Below are positions 56,102 through 64,000 of a stretch of 64,000 nt of DNA, piece by piece (positions within the stretch are counted from its first letter, which is position 1; every line of letters begins with the position of its first letter). The notes under the pieces were generated by a model. It did no database searches, was not told the origin of the DNA, and saw only the letters and a program-made list of their open reading frames with translations. The stretch covers positions 148,291 through 212,290 of the forward strand of contig JACKQL020000083.1 of NCBI GenBank assembly GCA_018296165.2. Reading direction: 5' to 3'. A program made the translations under genes and the position numbers. The DNA comes from Termitomyces sp. T153. Lineage: Eukaryota; Basidiomycota; Agaricomycetes; Agaricales; Lyophyllaceae.

Positions 56102-57464
56102 GTGATGCCAGAGCAGTTTGCCAAGGTGGTGGGTCGGGCGAGGGGTCCCCCCACCCTCAAGTGGTGTCAGGCGGCAGCCCTGGTGAGTGGCTACTTAGTG
56201 TCATGTTTCCCGGACCAACATGCCCCTGCAGTGTGCGTCTTGTACCCGACAAGGGGAGCAGTGTGAATTTGAGGAACCTGCATCTGGGGTATGGCGGGAC
56301 ACATCGGTGTGCCTTCCATGCCATTCATGGCACGAGAAGTGCTCCGTCACCCTGAGTTGGTGGGCTGTCTGTGTTGTGGCGGAGCAAGGGTGGGATCGAG
56401 ATTGGGTCGCAGCGCAGCTGGAGGAAGGGCGGAAGAGCAGGGTGTCAGGGAGGGGCTCCGGGGCTGGGGAAGGGGAACGGGTTAGCGCGCCTGTCATGAA
56501 GGTGGGCCCCCCGTGGGGTGGGCGGAGGGAGGGGGCCCCTTCCATGCAGGAGAAAGGGAAACGGAGAGCGTCCCCTTCACCCGAGGCAGGTACCAGTAAG
56601 CAGGCGCGGGGCGAGCAGGTAATGGGGGGCCTCCCTGGTTCCACGGTGTACTCCCCTACATCCAGAGCCCCCGTTGAGCCATCCGCAGATAGGTCATGGT
56701 TGGTTGTGGAGGCCTATCTGCGGCGTTGGGTAGAGGGCTTGGAACAGTTGTTAGTCGCATGTGAGGAGGAGATTCAGGGGGTATGGGAGGAGAGGGACGG
56801 GGCTTGACGGGAGTTGGACGGGGTTCGGAGGAAATGGGACTTGGCATGGAAAGACAAGGACGTCGCCGTCGGGACTGCTGTGGAGCAATTGTCTTGTCTG
56901 CAGGAGTTGGAGGTGCGGACGGTGCATTTGCAGGCGTGGGTGGAGGTGGCGGAGGTGGCAACGCAGCAGGCAGGAGGCTCAGGGGTGCGGGAGACCCAGC
57001 AGGGTTCCAGTGCTGGGGAAGTCCAGGCAGCGGCGGAGAGGGCGTGGCGGCAGGAGGAATGGCTTGCCAACGAGGCGGCCTTGGGCCAGCAAGGAGTGCT
57101 TCGTGACTGGTTTCTCTGCTTTCGTCTCCTAAGCACTGATTCAGTTTCCATAGACTGGGCCAGGGAGCATCGCATCCTTCTCGACGGAGCGTCGGCAGCG
57201 CTCAGGTCCATCCATGATGGGTTGGCAAGGATGCCCGGGGACCTTCTGCCGGAGTTGGGTCAAGGGGTTACACAGATGATGCGTCTGTTGGCAGGGCATC
57301 GGCGGAGGGCAACAGCAGATCCTGGGGTGTGGTGGGAGATGGCGACGGATGTGGGGAAACCGCTTCCTGGGCAACCCGAGGTTTTGGTGGTGGTAGCGGC
57401 ACAGTTGGAGGTGTTCATGGTGGGAAGGGTAGCGGGGTTAGGGTCAGAGGAGGAGGGGGAGTGA

Positions 57465-57769
57465 GGGGAACTCGGACCTTGTCGTTGACTTGTTCTCTGC
57501 CCCTTCTTGTTTGATATATATATGTACACTGCTTGTTCTATACAGTCTCTAGTCCTTCTGCTGAGTGTGGGAAGTTTCAGATAGAGCGAGGAGAGGAGTA
57601 AGTGAAAACATGTAGGAGAGTACTGGTGGGAGTTGAATCCCTGGTGAACCCAGAGGCGGGGGTTACGCCGACTATTGCCATCTGTGTTGGGTCAGTCCCA
57701 GGGGTTCTGGGGCTTGGTGGGATTTTGTTGGTGGAAGTCCCAGAGTTCATCGGGGGCTCTGTTGAGGTT
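57465..57769. other. Tail-to-tail zone between the antisense gene and pol
   Basis: About 300 bp where plus-strand and minus-strand genes converge. A short TA-rich string (gatatatatatgtac, about 57,512) could serve 3' end formation. The minus-strand pol frame continues a little here but without recognisable domain. Confidence 0.4.
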
Positions 57770-58306
57770 CTTTCAGGGTTCCCATGTGTCGTCCTCAGGT
57801 CCATAGCCTTTTCAGCGGACCAAGTACTGGAGTCAGCCGCGAACTATCTGGGAGTCAAGGATCTCGTCGACCTCGTAGTGATACTCATCCTCAACTTTGA
57901 TGGGGGGTGGTCAGCTGGGGCGTTGGCCGGGGAAGGGGTCTGGAGCATGCCTTTCAAGGAGTCGAATGTGGAACACAGGGTGGAGGCCCTTCAGGCCTGG
58001 AGGCAGGTCAAGCTTGTAAGCGTGGGTGGAGACCTTCCGGAGGATCTTGAATGGGCTGAGGCGTTTGTGGTCGAGTTTGATGGAAGGCCTCCGGGTCTTA
58101 AGATTTTGTCAGTCGAGCCAGACCAGGGTGCCGGGGGGCCAGTTGGGGGTTGGCTTGCGACGGGCATTGGCATGCTTGGAGTAGGCTTGGTTGGCGGTGT
58201 TGATCTTGTCCCGGAGGAATTGGTGGAGGAATTGGTGGAGGGATCGGAGGTCCTTGGCGACTTTGTGGGCAACGTGGGAAGGGATGTCTTTGAGGGACAG
58301 CGTGAG
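57770..58306 (-). pseudogene. Chromovirus pol C-terminus with chromodomain
   Basis: Same minus-strand frame as the integrase. The GPF-type linker reads NARRKPTPNWPPGTLVWLD, LDHKRLSPFKILRKVSTHAY and KGLHPVFHIRLLERHAPDPF. The chromodomain at about 57,775-57,905 reads EYHYEVDEILDSQI, LQYLVR, KGYGPEDDTWEP. In-frame TGA codons interrupt it at 58,109-58,111, 57,911-57,913, 57,833-57,835, 57,812-57,814 and 57,773-57,775, the last two at positions usually Trp. Such chromodomains steer integration to heterochromatin marks in related elements. Confidence 0.85.
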
Positions 58307-59270
58307 TCAAGGATTGTAGCCCTTGTTGGCGTAAAAGGGGGAAACTCCGGTGGCGGAGTGAGGCGTGTTGTTGTAGGTGAATTCAGCGAGGGGAAGCTCC
58401 ACGTGCCAGTCGTTCTGTAAATAGTTAACATAGAGGCAAAGATACTGTTCTAACGTCTGGTTTACACGCTCGGTTTGTCCGTCGGTTTCCGGGTGGTAGG
58501 CGGTAGAGAGGCTGGTTTTGATCTCAAGTGCCTTGCACAGTGATTGCCAAAAATGAGATACGAATAGGGGTCCGCGGTCGGAGACGATGTTGTTGGGAAG
58601 TCCGTGTTTGGAGAATACGTGTTCGAGAAATAGTTTGGCGAAATCTGGGGCGGTGTCAGTGGTGTGGCAGGGAATAAAGAGGGCTTGTTTAGTAAGGCAG
58701 CAGACGACGACGAGGATTGCGTCGAAACCTTTGGAGTCAGGGAGTTTGACGATATGATCCATTGATATTGAGGACCAGGGGCGGCGACCGACGGGGAGGG
58801 GTTTCAGTAATCCATGGGGGCGATGGCGGGGTACTTTGGCCTGTAGGCAGGGTTTGCAGGCTCTTACATATTGCGTGACGTCCTTCTTCATTCCTGGCCA
58901 AAAATAAGTCCGGGAGATGAGTTGAAGGGTCTTACAAATTCCTGGGTGCCCCCGGAGTTTGTGATCGTGGTGCTGCCAGAGTATGTCGAGGCAAATGGAC
59001 TTGTGGTCCGGGGCATAGATTTGTCCACTCCGGAGCAGGAGGCAGTGGTCCAGGGATAGCGAAAAGGGGTTGTCTATGCTCGACTCATCAGAGTTGTTGC
59101 GGGGGTTGTGCTGGTTGAAGAAGGGGTCCGGGATGAATTCCTGATTTGCTGGAGGATTCCTTCTTTGTTTAAAATCAGCACGGCATGTAGATGTTTGGGT
59201 GGGATTACCACTTGATGGTTGAATGCATTTCATTCGGTTTCGAATGATTTCTTTGGATACACGTTGGGTC
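58307..59270 (-). pseudogene. Chromovirus integrase
   Basis: The HHCC zinc domain reads GHPGICKTLQLISRTYFWPG, KKDVTQYVRACKPCLQAKVP. The DDE core is complete: D in SISMDHIVKLPDSKGFDAIL, D in NNIVSDRGPLFVSHFW, E in AYHPETDGQTERVNQTLEQY. It ends FTYNNTPHSATGVSPFYANK, then TGA at 58,307-58,309 where relatives continue. At its upstream end (about 59,250-59,270) the frame shifts relative to RNase H. So the catalytic core itself is intact but not connected to the rest. Confidence 0.9.
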
Positions 59271-60957
59271 TCCGAGTGAGGGCGTCGGGCTTTGCGCCGA
59301 GTCGCCCGGGGTGGTAGTGAATAGTAAAATCGTACTCTGAAAGGGTTTTGGACCATTGAGCCTGGTGGCGGCTGAGCTGTTTCGTGGTCGTGAAATATTG
59401 CAGGTTGTTGTGATCGGAGTAGACTTGGATGTGGTGCGGGGACCCCTTGAGGTAGGCCCACCACTGATGAAAGGCTTTGACGATCACGAGGAGTTCCTTG
59501 TTGTAAATGTCATAGTTGAGTTCCACTGGGATCATTGATCGGGTGTAGAAGGTGATGGGGCAGAGATCCTTGCCCCCCGAGTTCAACTGGGAGAGTATCC
59601 CAGCGATAGCGTAGTCGGAGGTGTCACATTTGAGCATGATCGGTAGGGAGGGGTCGAAATGGCGGAGAACTAGAGCGGAGGTGAAGGCCTTCTTCAGGAG
59701 GAGGAATACACTCTGGCACTTGCTGTCCCAGTCCCAAGGGGTGTCCTTCTGTGTGAGTCGGTTGAGGGGTTTGGTGATCCTGGAGTAGTTGTCAATGAAG
59801 CGGCAATAGAAGTTAGCAAACCCCAAGAATGACTGTACCTCCTTGACGTTCCGTGGGGAGGGCCAGTTGAGTATCACGTCGACCTTGGTGGGGTCCATGC
59901 ACACACCGTTGGGGGTGACGATGACCCCGAGATATTCGACTTTCGCTGTGTGGAATGAGCACTTTTTGGGTTTAGCATGAAGGTGATACTCTCAGAGTTG
60001 TTCCAGGACATGGCAGACATGCTCCAAATGCTCCGCTGGCAAATTCAAGTAGATCAGGATATCGTCCAAATATACAATAACAAAGACATTGTTCATGTCG
60101 TGGAAGATGTCGTTCATGAAGTACTGGAAGGTGGCGGAGGAGTTAGTCATTACGAGATACTCAAAGAGGCCGTAGCGGGTGCGAAAGGCGGTCTTCCATT
60201 CATGTCCTGGGGCGATCCGGACGTTGTTGTAGCCGGAATGAAGGTCGATTTTTGTGTAAATCTTGGCGCTGCGAAGGCGATCAACAAGGTCTCTGATTAA
60301 GGGAAGGGGGTACCGGTTCTTTTTGGTGACCTTGTTGAGTCCCCGATAGTCTACACAGAGTCGGAGGGATCCGTCTTTTTTCTTGGCAAACAGAACCAGG
60401 GCGCCAGCCACAGAGATCGAGGGACGTATGAAACCTTTGCCAAGCATGTCGTTGAGGTATTCCTTCAGGGCCTGGAGCTCGATTTTGGACATGTTGTAGA
60501 TCTTGCCAAACAGGGGTGAGGTACCTTCTTCGAGGTCGATCTGGTGGTCGTAGGAGCAGTGCGGAGGGAGTTCCTTGGCACTTCCTTCAGAGAACACATC
60601 AGCAAACTTATGATACTCCAGGGGAACTACTTCAGATAGGATCTGTTCCTCCGTCTTGTTTTCTGGCATGGTAGTCCCTGCACGGAGGTATTCCTTGGGT
60701 AGGGCAGGCGTGACTTGCAACTGGAAGGTGGGGGTACCTTCTCGTAGGAGGCGCGTGAAGGGGACGGCGCCGATGATTTTAATGTCGAGGTTTCCAGAGT
60801 CGACGGGGTTGGGTACCATAGGTGTAGCAGTCGGGTCCAGGGTGATGTTGAGATCAGGGATAGACTGGAAGCAGAGGTGGATGGTGGCCGCTAAGCTTGC
60901 TTTGGGGCCGGGGAATTGCATGGTGAGGTTCTTCCAGTCAATGTCGGGATTGACGTC
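59230..60957 (-). pseudogene. Chromovirus reverse transcriptase and RNase H
   Basis: RT motifs in order: [52 protein letters not shown], and the catalytic VYLDDILIY. One in-frame TGA (59,992-59,994, in EQL-stop-EYHLHAKPKK) replaces what is probably Arg. The connection and RNase H follow: SFLGFANFYCRFIDNYSRI, LKCDTSDYAIAGILSQL, YDIYNKELLVIVKAFHQWW, SDHNNLQYFTTTKQLSRHQA and PDALTRRPNVYPK. The frame is lost near 59,260. A plausible source is an element active until fairly recently. Confidence 0.9.
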
Positions 60958-61774
60958 TCATAGCCACGGGAGTCTGAGCATGATCGGGGTTGACGGGGGG
61001 TAGTCGGGTAACAAAGAGTCAGGCCTGGAACTGCAGGTCGTTATTGAGGGTGAGGGTGTTGTCATAGTACTGCGTGATTTTTGTCGTGGCAGGGCTTCCG
61101 TCGAAGAGTTGGAGCTCAAGGGGTTTGTCAAGGTTGTTGCGTCGGAAGTTGAGTTGGTTGCTGATGAAGACACCAGAGGTGCCGCTGTCTATGAGGGCGG
61201 GAAGTACCTTGAGCAAGCTGCCAAGTCGGACATAGATGACAAATGATTGTGCAGACCTAGAGCAAAGTTGCGGTGAGGTCCGGGGTTGGTCAATCGTGGT
61301 CTCGGAGTTTTCAGAGGGGAGTGAGACATTGAAGGGTACCAGCCTGGAGTCGGTGGGGTTGTCCTGATTGAGGCATAGGGTGAGACTGGGCCAATCGACG
61401 CGGGGATTGGTGGAGCGGAGCCATGAGAACCCTAAGACAATGGGGGCAGAGGGGTGTAATTTTGTGACAAGTAGTCAGAGTTCTTGCTGTTGTCTGTCGG
61501 CAAAGGTCAGGGTCATTTCTAGGCAATGGATGATGTCTCCCGCTGGGGTAGAGTCTCCGTCAAAGAGTTTGAGGGGGATCGGGGCGGGGAGGTGGCAGAG
61601 GGGTTGTGGGGCAAGCGCCGCCAGGGATTCATCAACGAAGTTATCAGTGGCGCCGCTGTTGACTAGTGTAGCGACGGGCTTGTCAGTGAAGGGGAGAGTG
61701 GTGTGGAGGAGGAGGTTTGTGGAGGAGTGGGAGGGGAGGTGTGCTGGGGGGTTATCCGGGGTGAGTATCATTGC
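60958..61774 (-). pseudogene. Two tandem retropepsin-like domains
   Basis: Domain 1 (about 61,475-61,720): VATLVNSGATDNFVDESL, with Asn in place of the catalytic Asp, then LKLFDGD and, past a TGA at 61,475-61,477, LHPSAPIVLGFSWLRSTNPR and VDW. Domain 2 (about 60,958-61,216): LPALIDSGTSGVFISNQL with DSG kept, then LQLFDGSPAT and, past TGA 61,019-61,021 and a frameshift, PIMLRLPWL, TGA 60,958-60,960, DVNPDIDW. Both share the LFDG and P-I-x-L-x-x-x-WL...NP-x-x-DW frame, so they look like a tandem duplication. Confidence 0.75.
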
Positions 61775-64000
61775 GTGGAGGAGTGTGGCTGGGACGGAGA
61801 AGACGTTGGGATATGGTCTGTGGTCTAGTGCGTCTTCCAGACCTAAACCGCCAACTTGTTTTCCGTGAACTGGTAGTTACAGTCCTCTCCATTGATTATC
61901 CACATGGCACATCCCATCACCTGTCGTTTAGGACAACTGCAAATAAAGTGTCCCTGCTCACCACATAGGATGCATGCGCCCTCCTTCCGTTGTTTCTCCT
62001 GCATTTCCTCTAGCACGTCGGTCCACAGGCTGTCCTGGATTCTGTTTGCGCATAGGGCTTCTTGATTGTCGGTGGGGTCCGGAATGTCATCGCGATTGTT
62101 GGGGTTGGTATCCAGGGGTACTGGGATGTTATGGAGGTCAGCGGCGTTGAGCTGGGCAGGTGGGTGCTGCTCCGGGAGTCGGTTGGTGTTGGGGACTCCT
62201 CGGCCCAGAGGAAAGTGGAGTGCGGGGTTAGCAGGGTTAGCAGGGATTGAGGATCGGATGCCATTGGTTACTCTGGCCTGCCAGTTGGTGTTACCGGAGG
62301 TGTTCCAAGAGGTCCGGGGCGCCGTGTTTTCACTGTGGTCTTCCCAGTAATGTTGGTCAACTTGGGTAACGAGCGCCTTGTACCCATCGTAGGTGGTTTG
62401 TTTGGGCGTGAGGCGGAGGACGTCCTTGATCCATTGGGGTAGGGCACGACGGAGGGCAAACAGGAGGGCATTGTAATTCCAGCTGGTCTTGTAGGCCTCT
62501 TGTTCAAATCGTACGATAAAGGTCGTGAAGCGTTTGTTGTTGTACATTCAGAGGTTGAAGAGATTTTCCTCCATCTCTGCTACAGTGTCAAAGACGCCAA
62601 ACTTACTTGAGAACTCTTGGGTGAAAGCAAGCCAATTGGAGAGTACGGGATTGTTTGGGTTGAACCGGAGTAGTGCGGTGTAGTGGTCGAAGGCGATGCC
62701 CTGTAAGTATGACATGGCAAAGGCTACTCATGAGCTCTCAAGCTGAAAAGTGATGGGCTTAGCTTGGAACATAGTTAAACACTGGGTCAGGAAGATTCGC
62801 CACTTCCAAGGGTCGTGGCCAGTGAAGGGTTCGGGCTTCTGGATGTCGAGCTTACTCTCCCGGGCCAGTGTGTCGCGGGTATCGTCCTGTGAATTTTGAG
62901 TTTGAGGTGGGGGTCCGGCATTGTAGTAGTAGTAGTAGTGTGTGTGTGTGTGTGTGTGTGTGTGATTTCCGTTTCCGTGCTGGGGGGGAAAGTTGTCCAT
63001 CGCCGGGCCCCATCCTCCCGGGGGTCTGCCATTGGGTGGTCCTCCACTGGGGTTTTGACCCACGCTACCTGGGGTGGGTCCTGGGGCCCATCGAGGGGGA
63101 GGAGGTCCTCCAGGGTTTGGGGGTCTGAAATAGTTGGCGTCGGTGGGGGGATTAGGCATCGGGGCGGCGGGGGCGAGAGGGGTTGGCGGGAAATTTGGGT
63201 TTGGGCTATATTGGGATGGGCTGTCGTGGGGGAACTGGGGCATTCGGGGCAGAGGGGCATTGCTATGAGGGGCGTGGAGATCGAAGTGGGGGGGTCAGTC
63301 TTGTTGAGGCCCATTGCGCGGGGCGTGTTTGTCGGCGGGGTTGCCTGGCTCGTTGATATAGGAGAGGATCCTGTTGTTGTTGTTGACACGTAGGGGCGGT
63401 TGTTGGGAACGGAGTTTGGGGGCGGCGGGTTGGTCCCAGGTTTGGAAGGCGCTGGGCACGGAGCTGGCCTGGGGCTGGGCGGAGAGAGCCAAGGTGTGGG
63501 CGGCGGGTTGGTCAAACAACCCCCCCACAGGGTTGAGGTTCCTCAAGATGCTGGAGGCTGTGTTGAGTTCTTCCTGCTGATGGGGAACGGAAGATGGGGC
63601 TTTGTTTCATGTTCCGATGGGTTCCTCGCGTTGCACGTGGAAGGAGCGGGCGGGATCCAGAGGGTCTTTGAAGGGGCGGGGGTTTGGGCTAGTGTGGATT
63701 TCTTCGACCAAGGTGCGGAGCTCGTTCCATAAGTTGTCATCAATGCCCAGGGTGCCTTGCGTATTCTCTGGGAGGTTCCCTTTCAGGTAGCGTTTGTGGA
63801 AGTCGAGGAGTCAATCTGCCCAGACCTCTGGAGTTGCAGAGGTGTCGGGGTAGCCTAAGTTGGTGAGGAGGGTGCGGGTACGCCTTGCAAATTTCACGGG
63901 GGACAGGCGGAGGAAGCGGAGGACTTTGTCGCGTTGCTGGGCGTAGGCTTTGACCCTTTGCTGCCTAGGAGAAGGAGGGGTTTGAGTGGCAAATGGTGAG
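61775..64000 (-). pseudogene. Chromovirus gag, N-terminus outside window
   Basis: Reading leftward from 64,000: RQQRVKAYAQQRDKVLRFLR, SPVKFARRTRTLLTNLGYPD, a long Pro-rich part, then the capsid region KLDIQKPEPFTGHDPWKWRI, FLTQCLTMFQAKPITFQ, YLQGIAFDHYTALLRFNPNN, FTTFIVRFEQEAYKTSWNYN, and the zinc knuckle CILCGEQGHFICSC (CX2CX4HX4C). In-frame TGA at 63,811-63,813, 63,295-63,297, 62,728-62,730 and 62,548-62,550. A GT/GTA microsatellite lies within it. The CCHC residues are intact. Confidence 0.85.
62924..62963. repeat. Compound GTA/GT microsatellite inside gag
   Basis: A run of about five GTA units followed by about twelve GT units. On the minus strand it reads as alternating His-Thr and then Tyr codons within the gag frame, so it seems to be tolerated as spacer. 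Confidence 0.85.

Larger units (their letters stand above)
54618..57464 (+). pseudogene. Antisense passenger gene of the chromovirus, with introns, split by a solo LTR
   Basis: On the strand opposite to gag-pol. The start is probably ATG 54,618 (MSSSAYSPTASRSPSPPSQP), after a ttattaaaagg TATA-like string near 54,571. A first Cys group (GCRDCCRVKAMYRS) precedes intron 1, 54,742-54,792 (GTGAGT...CGCAG, 51 nt). Exon 2 carries GVVRLVPEGSRVVQAEV and is cut at 54,955 by a solo LTR; the frame resumes at 56,107 with PEQFAKVVGR. Intron 2 is 56,183-56,231 (GTGAGT...TGCAG, 49 nt) and joins KWCQAAAL to CASCTRQGEQC. The paired motif is CX2CX6C then CLPCHSWHEKC. A coiled-coil tail follows (RRWVEGLEQLLVACEEEIQG) with one in-frame TGA at 56,805-56,807, then runs to the stop at 57,462-57,464. 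Function unknown; Cys spacing suggests zinc binding. Confidence 0.65.
53428..64000 (-). mobile_element. Chromodomain Ty3/gypsy retrotransposon (chromovirus), 5' end outside window
   Basis: From right to left on the minus strand: gag with a CCHC knuckle, two retropepsin-like domains, reverse transcriptase, RNase H, integrase and chromodomain, then a 3-kb region with an antisense gene, a purine tract and the 3' LTR. The 5' LTR, primer site and gag start lie beyond 64,000, so at least 10.5 kb are present. Every coding part carries nonsense codons or frameshifts, so this copy cannot move by itself. It inserted into older, CpG-free DNA; the left target duplication would be aagac at 53,423-53,427. 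Confidence 0.9.

Noticed and set aside
57770..63813. Possible UGA recoding to explain TGA-only stops in the chromovirus
   Set aside because: Frameshifts coexist with the TGA codons, host genes use TGA as normal stop, and CGA to TGA decay explains most sites more simply.

Overview
The window comes from a filamentous basidiomycete, almost certainly an Agaricomycete mushroom-forming fungus. Genes are split by many introns of about 50 nt, several gene families seen here are typical of that class (DUF6534 membrane proteins, wax-synthase-like acyltransferases, E2-like/F-box-like hybrids, BTB proteins with an intron-rich tail), and the right-hand part carries a chromodomain Ty3/gypsy element. I cannot name the species.

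Bases 1-45,300 are a compact gene-rich arm made mostly of conserved housekeeping genes on both strands. In order: the 3' part of a RICTOR/TSC11 homologue (TORC2), NDUFS4 (complex I), RPT5 (26S proteasome ATPase), EAF6 (NuA4 acetyltransferase), RRP40 (RNA exosome cap), VPS37 (ESCRT-I), NCA2 (mitochondria), a DUF6534 membrane protein, YPD1 (HPt phosphorelay protein), a wax-synthase-like acyltransferase, a NicO/NiCoT nickel-cobalt transporter, a short-chain dehydrogenase (SDR), an MCM1-type MADS-box factor, a RED1/ZFC3H1-like zinc-finger protein, a second SDR followed by a decayed third copy, a very large SAM-dependent methyltransferase with VTPWEL repeats, an AAGAB/IRC6-like adaptin-binding protein, a dead E2-like/F-box-like gene, CDC37, and a TPR/F-box/LRR protein. 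Many pairs are divergent over 90-300 bp. Three introns have GC-AG borders. RRP40 and the RED1-like gene both belong to nuclear RNA surveillance, and RPT5 and the F-box gene to protein turnover, but the order looks like ordinary eukaryotic synteny and not a functional cluster.

Bases 45,300-53,427 are a repeat graveyard. After a BTB/POZ gene (45.9-47.0 kb) lies about 6.4 kb in which I found no CG dinucleotide by eye. It holds a tRNA-derived SINE-like head, fold-back inverted repeats, a tyrosine-recombinase (DIRS/Ngaro-like) retrotransposon relic with RT and recombinase fragments on the minus strand, and a coiled-coil ORF1-like fragment.

The CpG desert stops within about 16 bp of the 3' LTR of a CpG-rich, minus-strand chromovirus (53,428 to beyond 64,000). 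Its gag, two retropepsin-like domains, RT, RNase H, integrase and chromodomain are readable but broken, essentially always by TGA. Between pol and the 3' LTR, on the opposite strand, lies a gene with two consensus introns and a paired Cys motif, itself interrupted by a solo LTR with a perfect 5-bp target duplication. This antisense, intron-bearing passenger gene is the most interesting object in the window.
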